Source: Sphingomonas sp. (GTDB lineage: Bacteria > Pseudomonadota > Alphaproteobacteria > Sphingomonadales > Sphingomonadaceae). From it: a stretch of DNA of 64,000 nt. The stretch spans positions 1-64,000 of the forward strand of contig NZ_JAGIAM010000006.1 in the NCBI RefSeq assembly GCF_017744835.1, in the 5' to 3' direction. Positions 36,750-46,900 of the stretch are shown one piece after another; position 1 is the first letter of the stretch, and each line of letters starts with the position of its first letter. The position numbers and the translations under genes were made by a program. The notes under the pieces were generated by a model. The model did no database searches and had not been told where the DNA came from. It saw only the letters and a program-made list of their open reading frames with translations.

Positions 36750-37895
36750 TCATGCGGCGTGGGCGCGGGGGGCGCCCGGCGCGGCGGGATCGGAATTATG
36801 GGACATGTCGGGGGACTTCTTCGCCGCGGGCGGCTCGAAGGTGCTGGGGCTGGTGCCCTTTTCCTCCCCCTTCTTGAACAGATGGCCTTCGGGCTTCTGG
36901 CCCGCAGGCGGCGGCGCGGCGCGGCCGGCGGGCATGCCGGCGCCGGCGCGCGGATCGTGCGGATTGCCGCCGCCGCGCATCTGGTCGTGCTGCATCACGT
37001 CGCGCATGCAGGGCGTTCCCGGCCGCACGCAGCGATTGAACACGCGGTCGAACAGATCGCCTTCGACGCCCGAGAAATACATCGCCGGCACGCGCTCGCT
37101 CGGCTTCTCGAGCTCGAGATAGCGGGCGGTGTCGAGCGCGGGGCCGCTCGCCTTCACGCGCGCCACCCAGGCGTCGAAGCCGCCCTGGTCGACGCCGTAG
37201 AGCTTGAAGCGCATGTCGGAGAAGCCGGCGCCGCTATAGTTCGCGGACATGCCGTCATAGACGCCGGGGCGGTTGATCACCGCGTGGAGCGTGCTGCGCA
37301 TGCCCGGCATGGTGTAGATCATCCCCGCCAGCGTCGGCGCGTAGAAGGTGTTCATCATGTTGGTCGAGGTCAGGTCGAACCGCACCTGGCGATCGACCGG
37401 CAGCGCCAGCTCGTTGACCGTCGCGATGCCCTGCTCGGGGTAGATGAACAGCCATTTCCAGTCGAGCGAGACGACCTGCACCACCAGCGGCTTGGCCTTG
37501 GGATCGATCGCCTTCTCGGCCGAGACGCGGTTGAGCGGGCGGAAGGGGTCGAGCAGGTGCGTGCTCCACCAGGTGAGCGCGCCCAGGCAGATGATGATCA
37601 GCAGCGGCGCCGACCAGATCACCAGCTCGAGCGCAGTCGAATGGTCGAAGTGCGGATCGTAGGTCGCGTCCTTGTTGCTCTGCCGATAGCGCCAGGCGAA
37701 CACGACGATCAGGATCAGCACCGGCACGATGATCAGCAGCATCAGCGCCGTGGAGATGTAGATGATGTCGCGCTGCTGGAGCGCCACGTCGCCGGCCGGG
37801 TTCAGCACCGCCCGATCGCACGCCGATAGCAGCGCCGCGAGGGGCAACAGAGTGAGGATCCGGCGTGCAGTGAGCCTTGGCTTATGTTCGCGCAT
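36750..37895 (-). CDS. cyoA: Cytochrome bo3 quinol oxidase subunit II
   Basis: A 381-residue lipoprotein: signal [14 protein letters not shown] with the lipobox Cys, two membrane helices (~residues 43-65 and 88-108), then a periplasmic cupredoxin-like domain ([22 protein letters not shown]). The CuA ligands of cytochrome c oxidases are absent, as expected for a quinol oxidase. The C-terminal ~80 residues are a long Pro/Ala/Lys-rich tail ([17 protein letters not shown]) not found in E. coli CyoA. GGAGG lies just before the ATG at 37895. First gene of the operon. Confidence 0.95.
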   Translation of the reverse strand: MREHKPRLTARRILTLLPLAALLSACDRAVLNPAGDVALQQRDIIYISTALMLLIIVPVLILIVVFAWRYRQSNKDATYDPHFDHSTALELVIWSAPLLIIICLGALTWWSTHLLDPFRPLNRVSAEKAIDPKAKPLVVQVVSLDWKWLFIYPEQGIATVNELALPVDRQVRFDLTSTNMMNTFYAPTLAGMIYTMPGMRSTLHAVINRPGVYDGMSANYSGAGFSDMRFKLYGVDQGGFDAWVARVKASGPALDTARYLELEKPSERVPAMYFSGVEGDLFDRVFNRCVRPGTPCMRDVMQHDQMRGGGNPHDPRAGAGMPAGRAAPPPAGQKPEGHLFKKGEEKGTSPSTFEPPAAKKSPDMSHNSDPAAPGAPRAHAA

Positions 37896-37934
37896 GGACC
37901 TCCGCCTATCCCGGCGCCCGCCCGCGCCGACATT

Positions 37935-37947
37935 GGACATTTTGTCC
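37935..37947. promoter_or_regulatory. Inverted repeat GGACA-TTT-TGTCC upstream of cyoA
   Basis: A 5-bp perfect inverted repeat with a 3-base spacer, 39 bases before the cyoA start in the 130-base gap to the divergent MFS gene. Position suits an operator of the oxidase operon. No regulator is assigned; it does not obviously match the RegA box. Confidence 0.35.
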
Positions 37948-38025
37948 TATCCCCGCAGCGGTGCTTTTCTGGTGCAACGGGCGTTGTAACGCAATAACAT
38001 CGAAAAAGGCTGCCGGAGCGAAAAC

Positions 38026-39402
38026 ATGAGTGCACCGATCGCCGCGTCCTCGTCGACGCCCCTGGAACGCGACGCGCGACTCGTGAATGCGCGCGATCAC
38101 CGAATCGCCCCCGGAGAGATCGCCATCGGCGTGATCATAGGGCGAACCAGCGAATTCTTCGACTTCTTCGTCTATGCCAACGCCGCGGCGCTGGTGTTCC
38201 CGTCGGTGATCTTTCCGTTCGTCGACCGGCTGACCGGCACGCTCTATTCGTTCGCGATCTTCGCGCTCGCCTTCATCGCGCGCCCGATCGGTACGGCGAT
38301 CTTCATGTGGGTCGACCGCAACTACGGCAAGGGCGTCAAGCTCACCATCGCGCTGTTCCTGCTCGGCGGGTCGACGATGGCGATGGCGTTCCTGCCCGGA
38401 TACGCCGATGTCGGGATCGCGGCGGTCTGGCTGCTCGCGCTGTTCCGGATCGGCCAGGGCGTCGCGCTCGGCGGCGCGTGGGACGGGCTGCCGTCGCTGC
38501 TGTCGCTCAATGCGCCCCGCGAGCACCGCGGCTGGTACGCGATGATTCCCCAGCTCGGCGCGCCGATGGGGCTGATCGTGGCTTCGGGCCTGTTCGCCTT
38601 CTTCCTCTACACGCTGAGCCTCGAGGACTTCTTCTCCTGGGGCTGGCGCTATCCCTTCTTCGTCGCCTTCGCGATCAACGTGGTCGCGCTGTTCGCGCGG
38701 CTGCGACTCGTCGCGACGCCCGAGTTCCAGCGGCTGTTCGAGAGCCGCGAGCTCCAGCCCGCGCCGATCGGCGAGACGCTGCGCGAGGAGGGCCGCACCG
38801 TGGTGCTCGGCGCCTTCGCCCCGCTCGCCAGCTTCGCGCTGTTCCACCTGGTTACCGTGTTCCCGCTCTCCTGGGTCGCGCTCAACACGATCGGAGGCAC
38901 GACCCGCTTCCTGGTCATCGAGATGGTGGGGGCGGGAATCTGCGTCCTCTCGATCCTCGCCTCGGGCGTGATCGCCGACAAGGTCGGGCGGCGCGCGGTG
39001 CTCGGCGTCTCGGCAGTGCTGATCGGCGCCTATAGCGGCTTCGCCCCGCAGCTGCTCGGCGCGGGCAGCCTCGGCGAGGCAGTGTACATGATCGGCGGCT
39101 TCGTGCTGCTCGGGCTGGCCTTCGGCCAGTCGTCGGGTGCGGTGAACGGCAGCTTCTCGAGCGAGCGGCGCTACACCGGCGCGGCGATCACGTCGAACCT
39201 CGCCTGGCTGATCGGCGCGGGCTTCGCGCCGCTGGTCGCGCTGTGGCTGGCGAGCAACTTCGGCCTCTGGTCGGTGGGCGCCTATCTGCTTTCCGGCGCG
39301 ATCTGCACGCTGGCGGCGCTCGGGATCAACAAGGAGTGGGCGGGCGCCCGCACCTCGTTGTCGGACGACCGCCAGCCCGCCGCGGCCCCCGCGCAGGGCT
39401 GA
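38026..39402 (+). CDS. MFS transporter, metabolite:proton symporter (MHS) type
   Basis: A 458-residue, 12-helix major facilitator. GEIAIGVIIGRTSEFFDFFVYANAAALVFPSVIFP fits the ProP/KgtP/ShiA-like group, where RxxEFFDF follows the first helix start; RPIGTAIFMWVDRNYGKGVKL is the loop 2-3 motif and GRRAVLG the repeat in the second half. These symporters take up organic acids or betaines with protons; the substrate is not readable. Divergent from cyoA. Confidence 0.9.
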   Translation: MSAPIAASSSTPLERDARLVNARDHRIAPGEIAIGVIIGRTSEFFDFFVYANAAALVFPSVIFPFVDRLTGTLYSFAIFALAFIARPIGTAIFMWVDRNYGKGVKLTIALFLLGGSTMAMAFLPGYADVGIAAVWLLALFRIGQGVALGGAWDGLPSLLSLNAPREHRGWYAMIPQLGAPMGLIVASGLFAFFLYTLSLEDFFSWGWRYPFFVAFAINVVALFARLRLVATPEFQRLFESRELQPAPIGETLREEGRTVVLGAFAPLASFALFHLVTVFPLSWVALNTIGGTTRFLVIEMVGAGICVLSILASGVIADKVGRRAVLGVSAVLIGAYSGFAPQLLGAGSLGEAVYMIGGFVLLGLAFGQSSGAVNGSFSSERRYTGAAITSNLAWLIGAGFAPLVALWLASNFGLWSVGAYLLSGAICTLAALGINKEWAGARTSLSDDRQPAAAPAQG

Positions 39403-39416
39403 TCAAAGCCCCGTTC

Positions 39417-39516
39417 TTTCGGCTTCGCTGAAGCGGCGCAATCGTTTCAGCTTTGCTGAAACGGACGCCAGCCGCTGAACCGAAGCGGCACCCGGCGGTT
39501 GAGCCTTCTCAACCGC
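39417..39516 (+). repeat. Array of four hairpins between the MFS and Nramp-like genes
   Basis: Four perfect stem-loops lie back to back: GCTTC-GCT-GAAGC (39422-39434), GTTTCAGC-TTT-GCTGAAAC (39444-39462), GCCGCT-N7-AGCGGC (39471-39489) and GCGGTTGAG-CCTT-CTCAACCGC (39495-39516). The first two are diverged copies of one unit, TTTCRGCTTYGCTGAARCGG. The last ends just before the ribosome site of the Nramp-like gene, so the array could be a structured 5' leader; part may also serve as terminator of the MFS gene. Confidence 0.6.
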
Positions 39517-39528
39517 TGGGGATGCATC

Positions 39529-40836
39529 GTGGCCGATCCGACCCGCGAGCCGCTCGAAGCCGATACGCAGGTCGACGCGCCACCCCCGCCGCCCGGCATA
39601 CTCAAGCTCGTCGGCGCGGGCGTGGTCACCGGCGCGGCCGACGACGATCCCTCGGCGATCGGCACCTATGCGAGCGCGGGCGCGCGGTTCGGGCTGGGCT
39701 TCCTGTGGGTCGCCCCCGTGCTGCTGCCGATGATGTACGTCGTCGTCTACCTCTCGGCGAAGATCGGGCAGGTGTACGGCAAGGGGCTGTTCGCCTGCAT
39801 CCGCGACCAGTTCCCGCGCTGGGTGCTGGTGCCGATGCTGGTGCTGGCCTTCGCGGGCAACATCATCGAGGCGGCGGCCGATCTGGGTGGCATCGGCGCG
39901 GCGCTCAACCTGCTCGTGCCGCTTCCCGTGCCGCTGCTCGTCGTGATCACCGCCGTCGTGATCTACGCGGTCCAGTATATCGGCTCCTATTCGTTCATCC
40001 GGCGGACCTTCCGCTGGCTGGCGCTGATCCTCTTCGCCTATGTCGCCGCGGCGATCATGGCGCGTCCCGATCCGGTGGAGGTGCTCCGCGCGACCTTCCT
40101 GCCGCGCGTGCGGCTCGACGCCGAGTTCCTGTCGCTCGCAGTCGCGTGCATCGGCACGTCGCTGTCGGCCTATGTCTACACTTGGCAGTCGAACCAGCAG
40201 GTCGAGGAGCAGATCGCGATCGGCCGCACCCGGCTGTGGCAGCGCAAGGGCGCGAGCAGGGCCGAGATGAAGCGCACCAGCCGCGACGTGATGATCGGAA
40301 TGATCTTCTCCAACCTCATCCTCTATTTCATCATCCTCGCGACCGGGCTGACGCTCTATCCGGCGGGCCAGCATCAGATCGAGACCGCCGCACAGGCCGC
40401 CGCCGCGCTCGAGCCCTTGGCCGGGCCGGCCGCGACCTGGCTCTTCGCCGCCGGCGTGGTGGGGGTGGGCTTTCTCGCCGTGCCGGTGATGACGACAGGC
40501 GCCGCCTATGACCTGGTGCAGGGGCTGGGGCGCGAGGGGAGCCTCCACGACAAGCCCGACGAGAATCACCTCTTCTACGGCATCATCGGCGTGGTCACGC
40601 TCGCCGCGGTGGCGATGAACTTCCTCGGCTTCAATCCGATGCGCGCGCTGGTCTGGTCGGGAATCGTCCAGGGCTTTTCGGTGCCGCCGCTGCTCCTGCT
40701 GATGATGCTGCTCACCAACAGCCGCCGCGTGGTGGGCGCGCGCACCAACAGCCGGGGGACCAACATCCTCGGCTGGGTGACGACGGGGGTGACCTTCCTC
40801 TGCACGGTCGCGCTCGTCGTCACCTGGCTCATCTGA
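39529..40836 (+). CDS. Nramp-like divalent metal transporter, divergent type
   Basis: A 435-residue, ~11-helix protein. TGAADDDPSAIGTYASAGA in helix 1 sits where canonical Nramps have DPGN, and the helix-6 region, IGTSLSAYVYTWQSNQQ, lacks the usual Met-Pro-His. Overall helix order, FAGNIIEAAADLGGIGAALN and the long N-terminal loop identify the family. Loss of the metal-binding Met suggests a substrate other than Mn or Fe, possibly Mg; this is inference. A GTG start at 39529 with GGGGA upstream is preferred; a TTG at 39499 lies inside a hairpin. Confidence 0.85.
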   Translation: MADPTREPLEADTQVDAPPPPPGILKLVGAGVVTGAADDDPSAIGTYASAGARFGLGFLWVAPVLLPMMYVVVYLSAKIGQVYGKGLFACIRDQFPRWVLVPMLVLAFAGNIIEAAADLGGIGAALNLLVPLPVPLLVVITAVVIYAVQYIGSYSFIRRTFRWLALILFAYVAAAIMARPDPVEVLRATFLPRVRLDAEFLSLAVACIGTSLSAYVYTWQSNQQVEEQIAIGRTRLWQRKGASRAEMKRTSRDVMIGMIFSNLILYFIILATGLTLYPAGQHQIETAAQAAAALEPLAGPAATWLFAAGVVGVGFLAVPVMTTGAAYDLVQGLGREGSLHDKPDENHLFYGIIGVVTLAAVAMNFLGFNPMRALVWSGIVQGFSVPPLLLLMMLLTNSRRVVGARTNSRGTNILGWVTTGVTFLCTVALVVTWLI

Positions 40837-40845
40837 GCCGCGGGC

Positions 40846-40868
40846 AAGTGCTTGGTCTGCAAGCACTT
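40846..40868 (+). terminator. 9-bp perfect hairpin after the Nramp-like gene
   Basis: AAGTGCTTG (40846-40854) and CAAGCACTT (40860-40868) enclose a 5-base loop, 10 bases after the stop codon. Only CTTCGACTTTCG follows, so termination would be weak; it could also be an operator for the downstream autotransporter. Confidence 0.45.
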
Positions 40869-40972
40869 CGACTTTCGTCGCGCTTATACCATATGGGAGA
40901 TGCGGCGCTATGCCGGCCTCCTTTATGCACCTCCGAACTGGCGTTCGTGCGCCTGAAATTTTCGGGGGGTTT

Positions 40973-43900
40973 ATGGTTCAGGTCCGCAATCGGCATCCGC
41001 ATGGCAAGCTGCGGCTGCGTACGGCGCTGCTTCTGTCGAGCGCGATCGGGATCGCCGCCGCGGGCCAGGCCCAGGCGCAGGCGACGCATGAGGACAACGG
41101 CCCCGGCGACGTGAGCTATACCGCGCCCAGCGTCTCGGGCGCGCCCCAGGCCGTCCAGCTCTATTCTCCCGACGGCTCGATCACCGCGACGATCGGCACC
41201 GTCACCGCCACCGCTACCGCGGGCGACCGGATGCCGGCGGTCTGGGCGGCGAGCGACGCGGGCACGGTGGACGTCACCATCGATTCGCTCACGCTTTCGG
41301 GCGCGGGCGACGGGCGCGGGCTCTACACCCAGTCGGCGGGCGCGAGCACGATCAACATCACCTCGGTCGACGTGTTCGGCCGCGCGGGCGTGTTCGCCGA
41401 CAGCGCGAGCGACGTGACGATGAAGCTCGGCGCGGTTCGCGTCACCGGCCATGACCTGCCCGACGACGACTTCGATCTCGACGCCGTTGCCGCCGGGCGC
41501 GGGCTGAACCTGCTTCCCGACAACAGCCTCGAGCAGACGCCGGTCGGCGGCAACGTCTCGATCGAGGTCGATTCGGTCGAGGTCCGCGGCAGCGGCGACG
41601 CCTTTGCGATCCACGCCGATGCCGTGGGCGACATCGCGGTCAAGAGCGGGGCGATCCTCTCCGACGGCGAAGGCGTCGACGTCTCGAGCGGCGGCGACGT
41701 GACGATCGCGCTCGACGGCGACGTCGATGTGGCTGACGGCGCAGTGAGCGCCGAGGGCGAAAACATCTCGGTGACCGTCGCCGGGGGCGTCACCGTGACG
41801 GCCGGCGGCGGCGCGGTGGAAGCCGAAGGGGCGACCACGGCGACGATCCGCAATCTCGGCACGATCCACGCGACCGGCGCCAACGGCGAATCGGGCCAGG
41901 GCGCGATCCTCGCCGATGCCTCGGGCGCGATCACGATCGACAGCAATGTCGCGACTTCGGCGGCGGACGCCTTCGGCCTCGATCCCGCGGCGACGATCCG
42001 CGCGATGGGCGGCGACGGCGCGGTCAGCATCACTGCGGGGACGACGACTTCCTCGGGCGGCAGCGCGATGGGCATCTATGCCGGGTCGAACAGCGGCGAC
42101 ATCAGCATCCAGGCCGCCGACACGCGCACCACGGCGGAGGCGATCACCGGCGGCTATTACACCGCCGACGCAATCTATGCCGAGAGCGTCTCGGGCGATG
42201 TCTCGATCACCAGCGGGCACGCGCAGAGCGGCGGCCAGTCGGGCTCGGCGATCGTCGGCCTCAGCGGCTATGCCGGCATGACCGGCTCGGGCAGCGGCTA
42301 CTACTACCAGAACGGCCTGGGCGGTGATGTTCACATCGTCAGCGATACCGCCCTAGCCAACAGCCCGTCCGGCGCCGGCGGAGCGATCATCGGCTATGCC
42401 AGCCACGGCAATGTGACGATCGCAAGCGGCAGCGTGACCTCCACCGGCGGCGGCATCTCCGCCATCGGCGGAACCGGCGTCGACATCACTTCCGGCACCG
42501 TCCAGGCGGTGCGGACGGGCATCGCGGTCGAGCGTGCGGGTGGCCCCGTCACCATCACGACGACCGGCGACACCATCTCGACCAACGGATCCGCGATCTA
42601 CGCCGGGGGTTCGGCGAACAGCCGCCTGACCGGTGCGGTCACGATCACCACGGGCGCGGGCACCACCACGGCCGCGCAGGGCACCGCCCTGCTCCCGAAC
42701 GGAATCGCTCCGGCGGCGATTGCCTCCTACGGCACGCAGGACATCGCGATCGTCAACAACGGCACTGCCACCTCGAACGGGCAGGGACCGGCGATCGTTG
42801 CCAATTCGACCGGCGGCAAGGTGTCGATCACCAGCAACGTCGCGACCAATACCGGCACCGGCGTCGCGATCAGCGCGATCGGCGGCAACGGCGTTGAAGT
42901 GCATGCGACCACCGTCTCCACTGCGGCGTCGAGCGGGCACGGCGTGTTCGCTCAGTCGACGACCGCGGGCGACACGATCGTTGACGTCGGCAGCTTCACC
43001 GGGGCGACGGGCAGCAACGCCAGCGCGATCTATGCGCGCGCGGATAATGGGGCGGTGTCGGTGACCGCCGGCTCGATCACCAACAGCAATTCGAGCAGCG
43101 GCGCCTGGGGCATCAACGCCCTCGGCCGCGGCGTCACAATCGTCGCGGGCGATGTCGACGTGGCGGGCGTGGCGATCCGCGCTGCGACGAGCCTTGATCC
43201 GGCGATTCCGCTCAACGACGGCCATGTCTCAATCACTACGACGGGCGACATTACTTCGCGCGCCGCCAACGCGATCAGCATCAGCGGCACGGTGGCCAGC
43301 TTGGACGTGACGATCGGCGCGGACTCGGTGGTCACCGGCAACGGCGGCACCGCGGCGGTGGCCGGGGGGGCGCGGGGCGAGGTTAGTGTCACTAACAACG
43401 GCAAGATCGTTGCGCAGGGCACGGGCGAGACCGGCATCGGGGTGACTTCGAGCGGCGGCGGCGACGTCACGGTCGTCTCGAAGAATATCGTGGTCGACAG
43501 CGACGCGGCACCGGTCAGCGGTTTCAACGCGGGCGCGATCACGGCGGTATCGCAGGGCGGCAACGGCAATGTGTCGGTCGCCAGCGAGACGGCGTCGATT
43601 AGCGGCCCCGGCCGCTACGGCATCGCCGCGACGACGACCGGCACCGGCACGCTGACGATCAATTCGGGCACGCTCTCGAAGGACGCCGACGATCGCGCGG
43701 GCATCTTCGCCCGCTCCGGTTCGGGCGACATCGCAATCACCAGCACGTCGCTCGCCAACAGCGGCGTCGGTGCGAAGGGCATCGACGCGGTCAGCTTCAA
43801 CGGCGGCGACATCCACATCACCAGCGGCACGCTGGTCAACAGCGCGGTCGGCGCCACGGGCAACGTCGCCGAGGGCATCTACGCCGACACGCTGGGTAAG

Positions 43901-46900
43901 ATCACCGTCGACGCCGGCACCACCGAGGTGCACGGCGAAGGCGCGAGCGCGATCGCGCTGCTGGCGGGCGACGCAGTCGCCATCACCAGCGGCACCGCCA
44001 CCACCTACGGCAACAACACCACGGCGCTCTATGTCGGAACCTGGACCGGCGACGTGACGGTGAACAGCGGAACGATCTCGCTGCTCGGCACCGCCGACAC
44101 CAGCGGCATTGGCGTCAGCACCGACGACGGCGCGGTGTTCGTGACCAGCGAGAGCATCACGGGGGCGGGCGTCAATTCGTACGGCATCTCGGCCTATGGA
44201 ACGCTGGGCGCGACGGTCGTCTCGAACGACATCGCGACCAGCCGCTTCGGCGTCTTCGCGCAATCGACCCAGGGCGACGTGTCGGTCTCGCTGCTCGGCG
44301 ACACGATCACGGGCGCGTCCTACAACGTCGGCACCAGCTATGGCGTGCGCGGGCTGGGCGGGGACGTAACCGTCATCACGGCTGCAGGCACCACCACGTC
44401 CGCGGCCGATTACGGCATCGACGTCACCGCACGCGACAGCGCGACGATCGTCAATGCCGGTACGGTCGCCGCCAACGGCCCCAATGCCGTCGGCATCCGC
44501 GTGACCGCGACCAGCGGAATCGACCTGACGTCGAACATTGTCACGGTGGGCGGCGCTGCGGTCGATCCCGGCATCGACCCGGCCACCGGCTTCCGCGCGG
44601 CGCGCGGCGGCATCGTCGCCGAGGGTGGCGCCGGGCCGATCGCGATCGACAGCGGCAGCGTGACCATTGCGGGCGACTATCGCTACGGCATCTTCGCGCA
44701 CGGCACGGGCGCGATCGACGTGACTTCGGACAGCCTCAGCTACGAGGCCGCCGACTCCGCCGGCATCATGATCGTGGGCGGCGCGGGCGACGTGAGCGTC
44801 ACCAGCGGCACGCTCACCGCCAGCGGCGTCAGCGGCGCAGGCGTGGTCGCGCGCACCGGCGCCGGCAACATCACCATCACCGCCGACCAGACGCACCTCA
44901 GCGGCACCGGCTATGCGGGCGCGGGCTACACCGCCGACGCCGTGGTCGGCATCTCGCAGACCGGCGCGGTCTCGATCACCAGCAACGACGCCTCGACCGC
45001 GGGCTGGGCCGGCTCCGCCGTCGCCGGCCTCGGCGCCTCGGTCGCGATCCACAGCACCAAGGCAAGCGCGAGCGGCGACAAGGGCGCGATCGTCTTCGGC
45101 CAGGCCTCGACCGGAAACGTGACGATCGACAGCGGCACCATCGCCAGCACCGGCGCCGATACCGACGCGCTCGTCGGCCGTGCGCTCAACGGCAGCGTGA
45201 CGATCACCAGCGGCGACATCGCCTCCACCGGCGCGCTGGCGCGCGGCATCCTCGCCGAGAGCAAGCTCGGCACCAGCGTGACCACCGGCGCGATCTCGGG
45301 CGAAGGCTATGGCGTGAGCGCGCATGCCTCGGCGGGCGACACGGCCGTGATCGTGAACGGCGCAGTCGCCTCGACCGGCGATGTGGGCGTGATCGCGAGC
45401 GGCACCAACGTGGGCGTGACCGTCGCGAACGGCGGCTCGGTCGCGGGTACCTCAGGCATCAGCGCCACCGGCACCACCGTGACGATCGCCAATGCGGGCA
45501 CGGTTTCCGGCAATGGCCCCGACGCCACCGGTATCCGAGCGGCGGCGACCGGCAGCATCGACATCGCTTCCAAGACCGTGACCGTAAGCGGCACGGCGGT
45601 GGATCCGGGCCTCGACGCCAATACCGGCTTCCGTGCGGCACGCGGCGGCATCGTCGCCCAGGGCGGCGCGGGCGCGATCGCGATCGACAGCGGCAGCGTG
45701 TCGGTGGCGGGCGACTATCGCTACGGCATCTTCGCGCATGGAAACGGCACGATCGACATAGCGTCGGACAGCCTCAGCTACGAGGCCGCCGATTCGGCCG
45801 GCATCATGGTGGTGGGCGGCGCTGGCGACGTCACCGTCGCCAGCGGTACGCTCACCGGCAGCGGCGTGAGCGGATCGGGCGTGGTGGTGCGCACCGGCGC
45901 GGGCGACATCGCCATCACCGCCGACCAGACGCACCTCACCGGCACCGGCATCGCGGCCAGCGGCTATACCGCCGATGCGGTCGTGGGCCTTTCGGTCGAC
46001 GGCTCGGTATCGGTCACCAGCAACAGCGCGAGCAGCGCGGGCCTCTATGGCAGCGCGGTGGTCGCCTTTGCGAGCGGCACGGGCAACGCGACGGTGGTCT
46101 CGACCACTGCCGCGACGACTGGCGACGGCGGCGTCGCCGTGGTCGCGCGCAGCCAGGGCGGGGGCGACGCGTCGGTGACCAGCGGCACGGTCACCACCGC
46201 TTCGGCGACTTCCTCGGCGATCGAGGCGATCGCGGACATGGGTAGCGCGAGCGTGGTCAGCAGCTCGGTCACCGCGGCCGATGTCGGCATCCTCGCTGCG
46301 GGCTTCGAAGGCGCCTCGATCACCACGGGCAAGGTCACCGCCGTCGAGCGCGCGGTCGAGGCCCGGTCGCTCGGCGACGCGACGGTGCTGGTCAACGGCG
46401 CGGTCAAGTCGGCGAACGAGCTCGGCGTCAAGGCGAGCGGCACCGACGTCGCGCTCACGGTCGAAGCCGGCGGCTCCGTCTCGGGCGCCTCGGGCATCGC
46501 AGTCACTGCGGGCGGCGCGGCGACGATCACCAACCTCGGCACCGTCTCGGGCACGAGCGGCCCGGCGATCTCCGCGATCGGCACGACGCACCTGATCAAC
46601 GCGGGCACGATCAACGCCGGCACCGGATCGGCCGCGGTGGTGCTCGACGCCACCGACGACCTGGTGACGCTGCGCACGGGCTCGGTCGTCCACGGCACGA
46701 TCGACACGGGCGCGGGCATCGACACCGTCGAGCTCGTCGGCACCAATGCCGCGACGCTGGCGCAGTTCGCCAATGCCGAGCGGCTCGACGTCGTCTCGGG
46801 CTTCTGGAGCACCGGCACCACCGGCAATGCGTTCGACAGCGTCGCGATCCGGGGCGGCGCCGAGCTCCAGGTCAACCTGAGCGGAGACGGCGATTCGGGC

